A DNA stretch of 6,527 nt from Gemmatimonadaceae bacterium (GCA_019689955.1 JADGGM010000186.1:1-6527); one strand, 5' to 3'; shown: positions 1 through 5,237, counted from the first letter of the stretch. The notes: generated by a model not told the origin, from the letters alone. Numbers and translations are program-made.

Positions 1-21
1 CACCTGCCCCCCCCCGCCATC

Positions 22-47
22 CCTCCTCCGGAACGTCTCCGGGGAGG
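22..47. other. GC-rich hairpin beyond the 3' end of the phospho-acceptor gene
   Basis: CCTCC at 22-26 and CCGG at 28-31 pair with CCGG at 39-42 and GGAGG at 43-47. This gives a nine-pair stem with one bulged T and a 7-nt loop. It lies 24 nt past the stop codon of the minus-strand gene ending at 71, so it could mark its transcript end. No T-tract follows on either strand, so it is not a clear intrinsic terminator. A run of nine C residues sits next to it at 7-15. Confidence 0.4.
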
Positions 48-70
48 TCCGTCAGACACGATCCAATCGC

Positions 71-331
71 TTATCGCGCGAGCTTCGCCTGCACGACGGA
101 ATCGAGGTCGCGGACGGTGCCGATCACCCTACGCACCAGCTCGATGATCCGCTCCACGGCCGCACGCTGCTGCCCATCCAGCGCGGCTTCCATGCTCAGT
201 AGCTGCGCCTCGGCGAGAAGTGCGGCGAGCGGGTTGTTGAGCTGATGCTGAACGAGCGCGGTCAATCGCTGCAGCTCGGCCGACGATGATACGGGTGCCA
301 CTGTCGGCGATCCGGGGGACGGCTCGGTCAC
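71..331 (-). CDS. Stand-alone histidine phospho-acceptor (HisKA/DHp-like) protein, 86 aa
   Basis: Residues 18-78 read as the two-helix dimerisation and phospho-acceptor domain of a histidine kinase. The H-box is around His29 (HQLNNPLAALL), followed by a second amphipathic helix (about 56-78). Residues 1-17 are a Ser/Pro/Thr-rich tail. There is no HATPase domain, no sensor domain and no membrane segment; the whole protein is 86 residues, so it cannot autophosphorylate by itself. The residue after the histidine is Gln where kinases normally have an acidic residue, while the +4 position is Asn, a residue linked to phosphatase activity in this fold. It could be a phosphotransfer or phosphatase partner for the nearby receivers, or a remnant of a larger kinase. 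The start is GTG, with AGGA about 11 nt upstream; the upstream ATG at 354 is out of frame. Coding is likely; the role is inferred. Confidence 0.75.
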   Translation of the reverse strand: MTEPSPGSPTVAPVSSSAELQRLTALVQHQLNNPLAALLAEAQLLSMEAALDGQQRAAVERIIELVRRVIGTVRDLDSVVQAKLAR

Positions 332-334
332 GGG

Positions 335-364
335 CTGACACGTCCTATCGCCATACGGTATCTT
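335..364 (+). promoter_or_regulatory. Candidate promoter of the TPR-like gene, probably giving a leaderless mRNA
   Basis: CTGACA at 335-340 (one mismatch to TTGACA) and TATCTT at 359-364 are separated by 18 bp. The -10-like box ends 9 nt before the ATG at 374, so transcription would start at or within a few bases of the start codon. No Shine-Dalgarno sequence precedes that ATG, which fits a leaderless message. The 42-bp gap is shared with the divergent GTG-initiated gene. Confidence 0.4.
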
Positions 365-373
365 AATCTAATC

Positions 374-967
374 ATGATCGCCTCTCCAATCGACCCCGCC
401 GCCGAGATCCGCCACGCCGTCGAGGCGTACCAGGACAGCAACAACTTCGCCGCCCTCCTCGACCGGCTGCTTGCAATCGCCGCCGCGACCGATCTCGATT
501 CCCTGATCGCCGCCGTGGCGCCGTACCGGCACATCCCCGAGGTCGCCGGCCCCATCTACGAGCGCATCGTCGCCGAGCGCCCGACCGATGCCCAGGCGCT
601 CGTCGTCCTCGCCAACGCCTATTGGCTCACCGGGCGCGGCCCGGACGCCGTGAGCGAGCTCGCCACGCGCGCCATGGCCGCCGACCCCGCCAACCGGGGC
701 GCCTGGCACCTCTGGGCGCTGAGCGAGCCGACCCTCCGCGAGCGCGTCGCTCGCTGGAAGCAAGTCTCCGAGCGGTTCCCGGACGACGACCTGGCCCGCG
801 CCAACCTGGCCGACAACGCCGCGAGCCTCGCGTCCACCGAGCGCGACCGCGAAGCGCTCCAGATCGCGATCCGCACCTACAAGAGCCTGCTCCGCACCGC
901 CACGCGCCCGGAGCAGCGCGAGGCGCTCACGCAGGCCATCTCGACCCTCGAGGCGTGGCACCTGTGA
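374..967 (+). CDS. TPR-like helical protein, 197 aa
   Basis: The protein is an all-helical cytoplasmic sequence without signal peptide or membrane segment. Residues about 58-91 look like a tetratricopeptide unit (IYERIVAERP, then ALVVLANAYWLTGR), followed by weaker helical pairs at about 92-125 and 140-190 with Ala/Leu-rich spacing typical of TPR or HAT-like solenoids. TPR proteins usually act as scaffolds for protein-protein contacts; no catalytic motif is visible. The first ATG is used because the gap upstream to the divergent gene is only 42 bp. It has no Shine-Dalgarno but a -10-like box 9 nt upstream. It converges on the receiver gene, whose stop lies 39 bp away. The function is unknown. 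Codon third positions are strongly GC-biased, which supports real coding; the overlapping frames are its shadows. Confidence 0.85.
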   Translation: MIASPIDPAAEIRHAVEAYQDSNNFAALLDRLLAIAAATDLDSLIAAVAPYRHIPEVAGPIYERIVAERPTDAQALVVLANAYWLTGRGPDAVSELATRAMAADPANRGAWHLWALSEPTLRERVARWKQVSERFPDDDLARANLADNAASLASTERDREALQIAIRTYKSLLRTATRPEQREALTQAISTLEAWHL

Positions 968-990
968 CCCGCCGCCGCGCCGCGTGAGCC

Positions 991-1024
991 CGCGCCGCGG
1001 GGCCCGCTAGGCCGTCGCGGCGCG
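991..1024. other. GC-rich inverted repeat between two convergent genes
   Basis: CGCGCCGCG at 991-999 is the reverse complement of CGCGGCGCG at 1016-1024, a 9-bp stem around a 16-nt loop. The first arm also occurs as a direct copy at 976-984. The structure spans the gap between the TPR-like gene (ends 967) and the receiver gene (ends 1007) and overlaps the last codons of the latter. There is no T-tract, so terminator function is only a possibility. In sequence this GC-rich, some chance pairing is expected. Confidence 0.25.
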
Positions 1025-1399
1025 CTTCGTCAGCCCCTCCACGATGGCGAGCAGCTCGTTCAGGTCGAAAGGCTTTGGGAGGACGCGGCAGTCGCACGCG
1101 TCGATCAGCTCCTGCGCCCGCTCGCTCGCATCGCCGGTCGTGAAGATCGTCCGATGCTTCAGGTGCGGTTGCAGCGAGGCCGCCAGCTCGAACAACACGT
1201 CGCCGCGCATGTCGGGGATGCGCAGGTCGACGACGAGACAGTCGAAGTGTTCGGATCGGATCAGGGTATGAGCGACCTCGCCCGATTCCACGGCCCGGAC
1301 ATCGTAGCCGGCCCGCGTGAAGGCGATCGTCAAAGCGCGGCAGATCGATGGCTCATCGTCGACCACCAGGACGCGCACGCGTTGGTTGTACCCCATCAT
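1007..1399 (-). CDS. Single-domain response regulator (CheY-like receiver), 130 aa
   Basis: The whole protein is one receiver domain with all conserved positions: the acidic pair Asp14-Asp15 in LVVDDE, the phospho-acceptor Asp58 in CLVVDLRIPDM, the switch Thr at 87/88 in IFTTGD, and Lys109 in LPKPF. It should accept a phosphoryl group on Asp58. No output domain follows, so it must act by protein contact or in a phosphorelay. Its ATG overlaps the stop of the upstream AraC-type regulator gene (ATGA), which indicates translational coupling. AGGGAG lies 6 nt upstream inside the preceding gene. A second ATG follows immediately; the first has the better spacing. No full histidine kinase is in the window; the nearest phospho-acceptor is the small DHp-like protein at 71-331. 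The family call is firm; the partner is unknown. Confidence 0.95.
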   Translation of the reverse strand: MMGYNQRVRVLVVDDEPSICRALTIAFTRAGYDVRAVESGEVAHTLIRSEHFDCLVVDLRIPDMRGDVLFELAASLQPHLKHRTIFTTGDASERAQELIDACDCRVLPKPFDLNELLAIVEGLTKRAATA

Positions 1400-2184
1400 T
1401 CGTCACTCCCTTCCTGGCGACACAGCTTCGCCGTCAACTGCTCGAGTAACTTCTCGGGCTCCGCGTGATCCCGTAACATCGAGGGCGTGAGCCCCGTCGC
1501 GGCCCGGACCTGCCGAGCGAACAGCCGCGCGTTCGTGTAGCCCAGCTTCTGGGTGATGTCGTCCAACAGGTACCCGGGATCACGCATGTAGTACAACGCT
1601 CGTGTGAACCGCGCCCCGAAGATCAGCATCCGCGCCGACGCCAGGCCGAGTCGCTCCAGCCACCGGTCCAGGTTCCGGCGGGTCATCCCCGCGGCGAACG
1701 CCAGGTCCGGCACCTTCTGGAACGCGTGCGGCGCCTCGAACATCCGGATCACCGCCCGGTGCAGCATCGGCGGACCCTCAGCCAAGCGCGATGATAACCC
1801 TTGCAGTACGATACCGGTCAAACGTTGCGCCGGAAGCCGCTCGATGAGGTCCCGGAACCGCCGGGGCTCGTCGTCGAACCCGCGCAGCACGACGTAGTGA
1901 ATGCCGTACTTCGCTAGCTCCACGGCGGCCTTCAACGCCTCCGGCGTGAGCGCCGAGTACACGACGATCGGTAGCGTCGGGTGCCGGCCGACCAGCGCGC
2001 GGATCTCATCGATCTGAATCCGGCCATCGGCACGCGGATCGACCACCACGGCGTCGATCGGGCGCGTCCGCACAGCCTCGGCGAGCTCGCTCCAGCCGTC
2101 GAACACGGTCAGCACGTGCTCGTCGTCGAGCGCTACGCGGAGGTGCGAAACGAGGGGAGGAGAGAGTCGTGCGGCGACTTCCAC
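1396..2184 (-). CDS. AraC-type transcription regulator with a degenerate receiver domain, 262 aa
   Basis: The C-terminal part (about 145-240) is an AraC-type DNA-binding region. A first weak helix-turn-helix is around MTRRNLDRWLERLG (167-180). The second is the family signature, with ITQKLGYTNARLFARQV followed by GLTP (233). The N-terminal 1-120 has receiver-like alternation: Asp49 in AVVVDP matches the phosphorylation site and Ser77 in VVYSAL the switch residue. However, the acidic pair of strand 1 is missing and the conserved Lys position carries Arg101. Phosphorylation control may therefore be altered or absent. The start is GTG at 2184; an in-frame stop lies at 2203-2205 and no other start codon falls between. 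No good Shine-Dalgarno is seen. It forms an operon with the receiver gene and has TGTCYTAAAA direct repeats immediately upstream, which suggests autoregulation (inferred). Confidence 0.9.
   Translation of the reverse strand: MEVAARLSPPLVSHLRVALDDEHVLTVFDGWSELAEAVRTRPIDAVVVDPRADGRIQIDEIRALVGRHPTLPIVVYSALTPEALKAAVELAKYGIHYVVLRGFDDEPRRFRDLIERLPAQRLTGIVLQGLSSRLAEGPPMLHRAVIRMFEAPHAFQKVPDLAFAAGMTRRNLDRWLERLGLASARMLIFGARFTRALYYMRDPGYLLDDITQKLGYTNARLFARQVRAATGLTPSMLRDHAEPEKLLEQLTAKLCRQEGSDE
1406..1411 (-). promoter_or_regulatory. Ribosome binding site of the receiver gene
   Basis: On the minus strand AGGGAG is followed by TGACGA and then ATG at 1399. The site is inside the last codons of the AraC-type regulator gene. 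It fixes the first of the two adjacent ATG codons as the likely start. Confidence 0.65.
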
Positions 2185-2198
2185 GTTGGACGCAACTT

Positions 2199-2229
2199 TG
2201 TCCTAAAAGTGCACATTCCTGTCTTAAAA
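2199..2229 (+). promoter_or_regulatory. Pair of 21-bp-spaced direct repeats (TGTCYTAAAA), putative AraC-type operator
   Basis: TGTCCTAAAA at 2199-2208 and TGTCTTAAAA at 2220-2229 start exactly 21 bp apart, two helical turns, in the same orientation. They sit between the AraC-type regulator (start 2184, minus) and the lipoprotein gene (start 2311, plus). AraC-family proteins have two helix-turn-helix motifs and often bind such direct repeats. The pair is 14 nt from the regulator's GTG, where binding would tend to block its transcription. It is 81 nt before the lipoprotein ATG, a distance suited to activation. The same pair with the same 21-bp period recurs upstream of the large TPR gene. Which protein binds is inferred. 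Confidence 0.65.
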
Positions 2230-2235
2230 TGTGCA
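2210..2235. repeat. Perfect 8-bp inverted repeat overlapping the operator
   Basis: TGCACATT at 2210-2217 and AATGTGCA at 2228-2235 are exact reverse complements around a 10-bp spacer. The dyad overlaps the second direct repeat (2220-2229) and is absent from the matching region upstream of the TPR gene. It could be a site for a second, dimeric regulator, or a structure specific to this promoter. Confidence 0.5.
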
Positions 2236-2300
2236 TTTACCCAAAGACGCGCCAACGTACCTTGCGTGACAGAGGCAGTGCTCAACCACACCCTGTTCGC

Positions 2301-2304
2301 GAGG
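2301..2304 (+). promoter_or_regulatory. Ribosome binding site of the small lipoprotein gene
   Basis: GAGG at 2301-2304 is followed by TAAAAT and ATG at 2311, a 6-nt spacer. It is the main translational evidence that the 45-codon reading frame is a real gene. Confidence 0.7.
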
Positions 2305-2310
2305 TAAAAT

Positions 2311-2448
2311 ATGGTCCGCCGTCAGATTGCCCTGCTCGCGCTCGCTGCCGCAACCTTCGCGCTTGCTGCCTGCGCCTCCCCCACGGCGCCCAGCCAGTCC
2401 CAAGATTGTGGTGTCAGCCCGGGTAGCGGCATTTGCCAGAGCCACTAA
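2311..2448 (+). CDS. Small lipoprotein, 45 aa, possible peptide precursor
   Basis: The reading frame encodes a textbook lipoprotein signal peptide: Met-Val-Arg-Arg, a hydrophobic stretch (residues 6-19), and the lipobox LAAC with Cys21. After cleavage and lipidation only 25 residues remain (Cys21-His45), rich in Ser/Pro/Gly, with two further cysteines at 33 and 42 that could form a disulfide. It should be exported by Sec and anchored in a membrane. Start evidence is GAGG six bases upstream; end evidence is the intrinsic terminator 25 nt after TAA. The gene converges with the large TPR gene and shares with it the TGTCYTAAAA repeats upstream. No family is recognised. It could be a small structural lipoprotein, an entericidin-like peptide, or a precursor of a signal peptide; the last idea is speculative. 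Confidence 0.8.
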   Translation: MVRRQIALLALAAATFALAACASPTAPSQSQDCGVSPGSGICQSH

Positions 2449-2472
2449 GACCGGCACCACGCTTCCGTTCTG

Positions 2473-2510
2473 CGGGCCACGAGCTGCCACTCGTGGCCCG
2501 TCAGTTTTTT
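2473..2510 (+). terminator. Rho-independent terminator of the lipoprotein gene
   Basis: CGGGCCACGAG (2473-2483) and CTCGTGGCCCG (2490-2500) form a perfect 11-bp stem with the 6-nt loop CTGCCA. TCAG and six T residues (2505-2510) follow. On the opposite strand no T-tract follows the hairpin, so it is directional for plus-strand transcripts. Its T-tract overlaps the TAA stop (2509-2511) of the convergent TPR gene. Confidence 0.85.
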
Positions 2511-3750
2511 AGCCAGCCACGCCCGCGAGGGTTCGCATCTCGCGAATCGCGTTGGCAACTTCTGTTACAGCAGGAGAAAGCTCCGGAACGTCTGCAGCCG
2601 GCGTCGTGATCTCTTCGCCAAGCTCCTCCAAGCTCTCTTCCGCCTTGAGTCGAATCTCGTTCACTTCGTGCTGGCTCGCGATGTCCAGGGCGCGCTCGAA
2701 CGCAGCACGCGCCTGCCCAAGCTTCTTGAACATCCGATAGCCCTGACCAACGTAGAAGTAGTAATACGCCGCCAGCACCGCCGGCAACTCGATCGACGCG
2801 AGCTCACGCCGGTACTGCTCGAACACCGGCTCCCGGCAGTCCCGGACCGCGATTTCCAACAAGTTGATCATCGCCGCCCAGCGCGTGTACTGCTCCTGCG
2901 CGGTGGCGGCGAGCATGAGGTTCGCGTCGCGCGCTGCGCTCAGGAGCCCCATGTCGTAGAACGTCACCGCCAAGTCCGCAAGCGCACGGTCCTTCGCGAC
3001 CTGGTCCTTGAACGAGCTCAGAGCCTCGTAGCTGTACCGGATCGACGTCTCAAAGTCGCGGCGCCGTCGGGCCACGATCCCGCGGTCCTGTAGCGCGAAG
3101 GCGCGAATCTCCATGAGCCGCTGGTCCGTCGCACTCTGGATCGTCTCGTCGAGAATCGCTTCGGCCGCCGGGATGTTCCCTCGGTCCAGCGCGACGTTCG
3201 CCTCCGCGATGCGCGACTTGAGGACGTTCATCACGTCGCCGGTCATCGTCGCGATCTGCCCCGCCGTCGTGTAGGCGGAGAGGGCGTCGTCCCACTGCGC
3301 CAGGACACGGCGGCAGGCACCGAGCTGCATGTTCGCCGAGATCGCGACGTCCGCGTCCTCGATCAAGTTCACGTGCGAGATGACGGTCTCGTACACGTCG
3401 GCGGCGAGCTCCCACTTCGCGTCGAACTGGAGCGCGCGCGCGTACGCCATGAGCCGCGGCGCCACCGTCGCCACCCGCGGCGTGCGCGCGGCCTCCATCG
3501 CGTCGACCACGCTCCGCAAGAGCGCCCGGATCGAGCTCCGGCCATCGATCGCGGCGATCGCCTCTCGCACCGCTCGGAGGCTCCACGAGTCCGCCGCCAC
3601 CACCCGCGCACCCTCGGCGACCCACGCATCGAACAACCGAAGCGTCACCAGCCCAGCGCTGGTGGCGCTCCAATCAGCGCTCTCCTCGCTCATCCCGGCG
3701 AGCGCCTCGAAGAAGGCGTAGTGGGGAAGCACCGTACCGGGGCGTCCCAT
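2509..3750 (-). CDS. Tetratricopeptide-repeat protein, 413 aa
   Basis: This is a soluble, all-helical protein. Residues 1-95 form an unassigned helical N-terminal region (GLVTLRLFDAW, then SWSLRAVREAI). From about 98 to 363 there are five to six TPR-like helix pairs, for example 101-134, 138-170, 177-210, 217-250, 254-287 and the clearest at 330-363 (GQGYRMFKKLGQARAAFERAL). An acidic, Glu-rich tail ends the protein. No helix-turn-helix, signal peptide or catalytic motif is visible. The ATG at 3750 is chosen because GGAGG lies 7 nt upstream; the frame could extend to a TTG at 3834, but that lacks a ribosome binding site and would begin beside the direct repeats. Solenoids of this size can bind peptides or partner proteins, as in Rap/RRNPP receptors, but no homology to them is claimed. 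The shared operator links it to the lipoprotein and AraC-type genes. Confidence 0.88.
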   Translation of the reverse strand: MGRPGTVLPHYAFFEALAGMSEESADWSATSAGLVTLRLFDAWVAEGARVVAADSWSLRAVREAIAAIDGRSSIRALLRSVVDAMEAARTPRVATVAPRLMAYARALQFDAKWELAADVYETVISHVNLIEDADVAISANMQLGACRRVLAQWDDALSAYTTAGQIATMTGDVMNVLKSRIAEANVALDRGNIPAAEAILDETIQSATDQRLMEIRAFALQDRGIVARRRRDFETSIRYSYEALSSFKDQVAKDRALADLAVTFYDMGLLSAARDANLMLAATAQEQYTRWAAMINLLEIAVRDCREPVFEQYRRELASIELPAVLAAYYYFYVGQGYRMFKKLGQARAAFERALDIASQHEVNEIRLKAEESLEELGEEITTPAADVPELSPAVTEVANAIREMRTLAGVAG

Positions 3751-3757
3751 TCGAAAA

Positions 3758-3762
3758 CCTCC
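3758..3762 (-). promoter_or_regulatory. Ribosome binding site that sets the TPR gene start
   Basis: On the minus strand GGAGG is followed by TTTTCGA and ATG at 3750. The 7-nt spacing is ideal and argues against the longer TTG-initiated reading frame that begins at 3834. Confidence 0.8.
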
Positions 3763-3834
3763 ACTCACGTGTCGGACTTTCTGCCTCTGATACCCGATCA
3801 ACTTGGTTCGGAGTTCCACTTCCAGCAAGGACAA

Positions 3835-3865
3835 TTTTAGGACGCTGCAGGGTCATTTTAGGACA
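3835..3865 (-). promoter_or_regulatory. Second pair of 21-bp-spaced TGTCYTAAAA direct repeats, upstream of the TPR gene
   Basis: Read on the minus strand, TGTCCTAAAA (3865-3856) and CGTCCTAAAA (3844-3835) begin exactly 21 bp apart and point toward the TPR gene. The second copy ends 84 nt before its ATG. Sequence, period, orientation and distance match the pair at 2199-2229 (81 nt before the lipoprotein ATG), so the two genes probably answer to one regulator. A partial third copy, TGTCCT, begins a further 11 bp on (3833-3828), one helical turn away. Binding by the AraC-type regulator in this window is inferred from family behaviour. Confidence 0.65.
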
Positions 3866-4000
3866 AAGCCACGGTCTCAACCGTTTGCCCCGAGAAATGC
3901 CCATCGGGTAATTGACACTGTTCGCAAATTAGGCGGTGCCGGCCCTGTGAACCGTCGCAGGGTGAGTCACTGCCGCTGCTCCTGTGTGGCGGCTTCGGCC
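3866..4000. other. Intergenic stretch with no supported gene
   Basis: Between the second operator and the end of the deacetylase gene there is no convincing reading frame. A TTGACA hexamer occurs at 3912-3917 on the plus strand, but no -10-like box stands at the right distance and no gene follows on that strand. A short GGC-TTCG-GCC hairpin (3991-4000) lies just past the deacetylase stop codon without a T-tract. Confidence 0.4.
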
Positions 4001-5095
4001 TCACCGCTTCGGCACGACCGTGGACGACGCCGGCCGGGTGCGAGCCACTACCGCTGACTCCCCCGCCGAGACGTAGCGGGTTCTCGTGCGGTCGAGCTGA
4101 TCGAGCACCTGCTCCAGCGCGTTGCCGAACACCTCGACCCGCGGAAGGCGCAGCGGGTCGAACTTGCTGTCGAACGGGCTCCGGGCCGGTCCGCCGGACA
4201 CCTCGAGCACGGCGTCGAAATTGTACCGGACTACTAAACCCGTCCGAGGGTCGCGCCATTCCCCGGCGCGCGCCAACGCCCGGTTCTTCGGCCAAACGCC
4301 GAGGGGGAGCGCGAAGGTCCGCACCCGATAGCCGGGCACCGCCGAGTCGATCGCCATGATGCCGCGGGCGATCTGCTCCTGCACCTCCGCATCGGAGTAC
4401 TTGGCGAGGTTGGCGTGCCAGAGGGTGTGCCCACACAGCTCGAAGCCGTTGTCGGCGAGGAACTTCACCTTCCGGAAGCGCCAAGCGGTCTTCTGCCCCT
4501 CGATCCCCTTGTCCCCGAAAAACGCATGCCCGGCCGCCGCGGCGGGGAGGAGACAGAAGGTCGCCTTGTTCCCCCAGTCGGGGTGCTTGCGGTGGAAGTC
4601 GAGCCAGATCCCGATCGCGCTGTTGGGATCGACCTCCAGCACCCCGTTCCGCTCCACGTAGCTGAACTGCGACGGGGATGCGTCGTCGAAGGTGAACACC
4701 ACCGGCGACTGTCCGGCGGGGAGGGTGATCTTCCGGTCGATCAACTCGGCAACCGTGATGGGGCGATACCCCCTCTCATAGAGGAGCTCGAGCTGGCGGC
4801 GGAAATGGCCGCGCTCCACCATCCAGCGGCTCTCCTTATCGCCGATCAGGTGGTACTCGAGGATCGGGATACGCCCCAGCTCGTTCGGCGCGAGTCGTGC
4901 AACGGACGAGGGGCTCTGCATGACCTCGCCACCGGACGCACGGGTGGTGAGGGTGAGCGTCAATGGACGAGCGCTCGGCTCTGCGCACGCAAGCGCCGCG
5001 AGCACGAGCGGGACGGCTGCCATGGTTGGGCGAAACATTGGGAACGGCCCGTAAGGTGACGCGTAGACCGCCGGGGGCTGGCGGGGCGGAAGCAT
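4001..5095 (-). CDS. Exported polysaccharide deacetylase (CE4/NodB fold), 364 aa
   Basis: Enzymes of this family remove N- or O-acetyl groups from cell-wall or extracellular glycans using a divalent metal. The motifs are in order: TFDDAS with Asp137-Asp138 (catalytic base and metal ligand), GHTLWH with His223 and His227 (metal ligands), and RTFALPLG near 259-266 in the place of the RxxPY-type motif 3. The N-terminus carries a hydrophobic export signal (about 24-36) ending ALAC at Cys37, which fits either a loose lipobox or a signal-peptidase I site. The frame remains open to 5569, but that part is antisense to the PBP gene. The start at 5095 is chosen for GGGGAGGG just upstream and a TACAAT box about 19 nt before it; ATG 5038 (345 aa), which starts right at the signal peptide, is the alternative. 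Substrate is unknown; the divergent murein synthase suggests an envelope role. Confidence 0.9.
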   Translation of the reverse strand: MLPPRQPPAVYASPYGPFPMFRPTMAAVPLVLAALACAEPSARPLTLTLTTRASGGEVMQSPSSVARLAPNELGRIPILEYHLIGDKESRWMVERGHFRRQLELLYERGYRPITVAELIDRKITLPAGQSPVVFTFDDASPSQFSYVERNGVLEVDPNSAIGIWLDFHRKHPDWGNKATFCLLPAAAAGHAFFGDKGIEGQKTAWRFRKVKFLADNGFELCGHTLWHANLAKYSDAEVQEQIARGIMAIDSAVPGYRVRTFALPLGVWPKNRALARAGEWRDPRTGLVVRYNFDAVLEVSGGPARSPFDSKFDPLRLPRVEVFGNALEQVLDQLDRTRTRYVSAGESAVVARTRPASSTVVPKR

Positions 5096-5097
5096 AA

Positions 5098-5119
5098 CCC
5101 TCCCCACCAGTGAATTGTA
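5098..5119 (-). promoter_or_regulatory. -10 box and ribosome binding site of the deacetylase gene
   Basis: On the minus strand TACAAT (5119-5114, one mismatch to TATAAT) is followed after 8 nt by GGGGAGGG (5105-5098), then TT and ATG at 5095. The start of transcription would fall near 5107, giving a leader of about 12 nt. No convincing -35 hexamer is seen 16-18 bp upstream. The arrangement favours the 5095 start over the ATG at 5038. Confidence 0.45.
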
Positions 5120-5222
5120 CCCTGCTCGACGGAGTTCAGGCGGAAACCTGGAGCATCCGGTCGCGTAGAGTGGTAAGACGCACTGCGTGCCGCCGCAGGC
5201 GCTCACGCACGACGCAGCCAGA

Positions 5223-5228
5223 TACCTT
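5223..5228 (+). promoter_or_regulatory. Candidate -10 box directly before the PBP gene
   Basis: TACCTT at 5223-5228 ends 9 nt before the ATG at 5238, the same placement as TATCTT before the ATG at 374. Transcription would start within a few bases of the ATG. AAGG touches the ATG with no spacer and cannot serve as a normal ribosome binding site. No -35 match is evident. Confidence 0.3.
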
Positions 5229-5237
5229 ATGTGAAGG

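Noticed and set aside
341..368. CGTCCTATCG and TATCTTAATC as a degenerate copy of the direct-repeat operator upstream of the gene at 374
   Set aside because: Only six and seven of ten bases match and the spacing is 18 bp, not 21. The second element is better read as a -10 box.
1154..1468. 104-codon plus-strand frame antisense to the receiver and AraC-type genes
   Set aside because: It has no Shine-Dalgarno and no recognisable domain, and both minus-strand genes here carry clear family motifs.
2224..2490. 88-codon minus-strand frame across the lipoprotein gene
   Set aside because: It has no ribosome binding site or domain and covers a terminator and operator; the plus-strand lipoprotein explains the region better.
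3050..3673. 207-codon minus-strand frame overlapping the TPR gene
   Set aside because: It is the out-of-frame shadow of the TPR gene, with a Gly/Arg-rich translation and no start signal.
3751..3834. TTG-initiated extension of the TPR gene by 28 codons
   Set aside because: No ribosome binding site precedes the TTG, while ATG 3750 has GGAGG 7 nt upstream. The extension would also start directly beside the operator repeats.
3858..4484. 208-codon minus-strand frame overlapping the deacetylase
   Set aside because: It is a shadow of the deacetylase in another frame; the true frame carries the conserved CE4 residues through this region.
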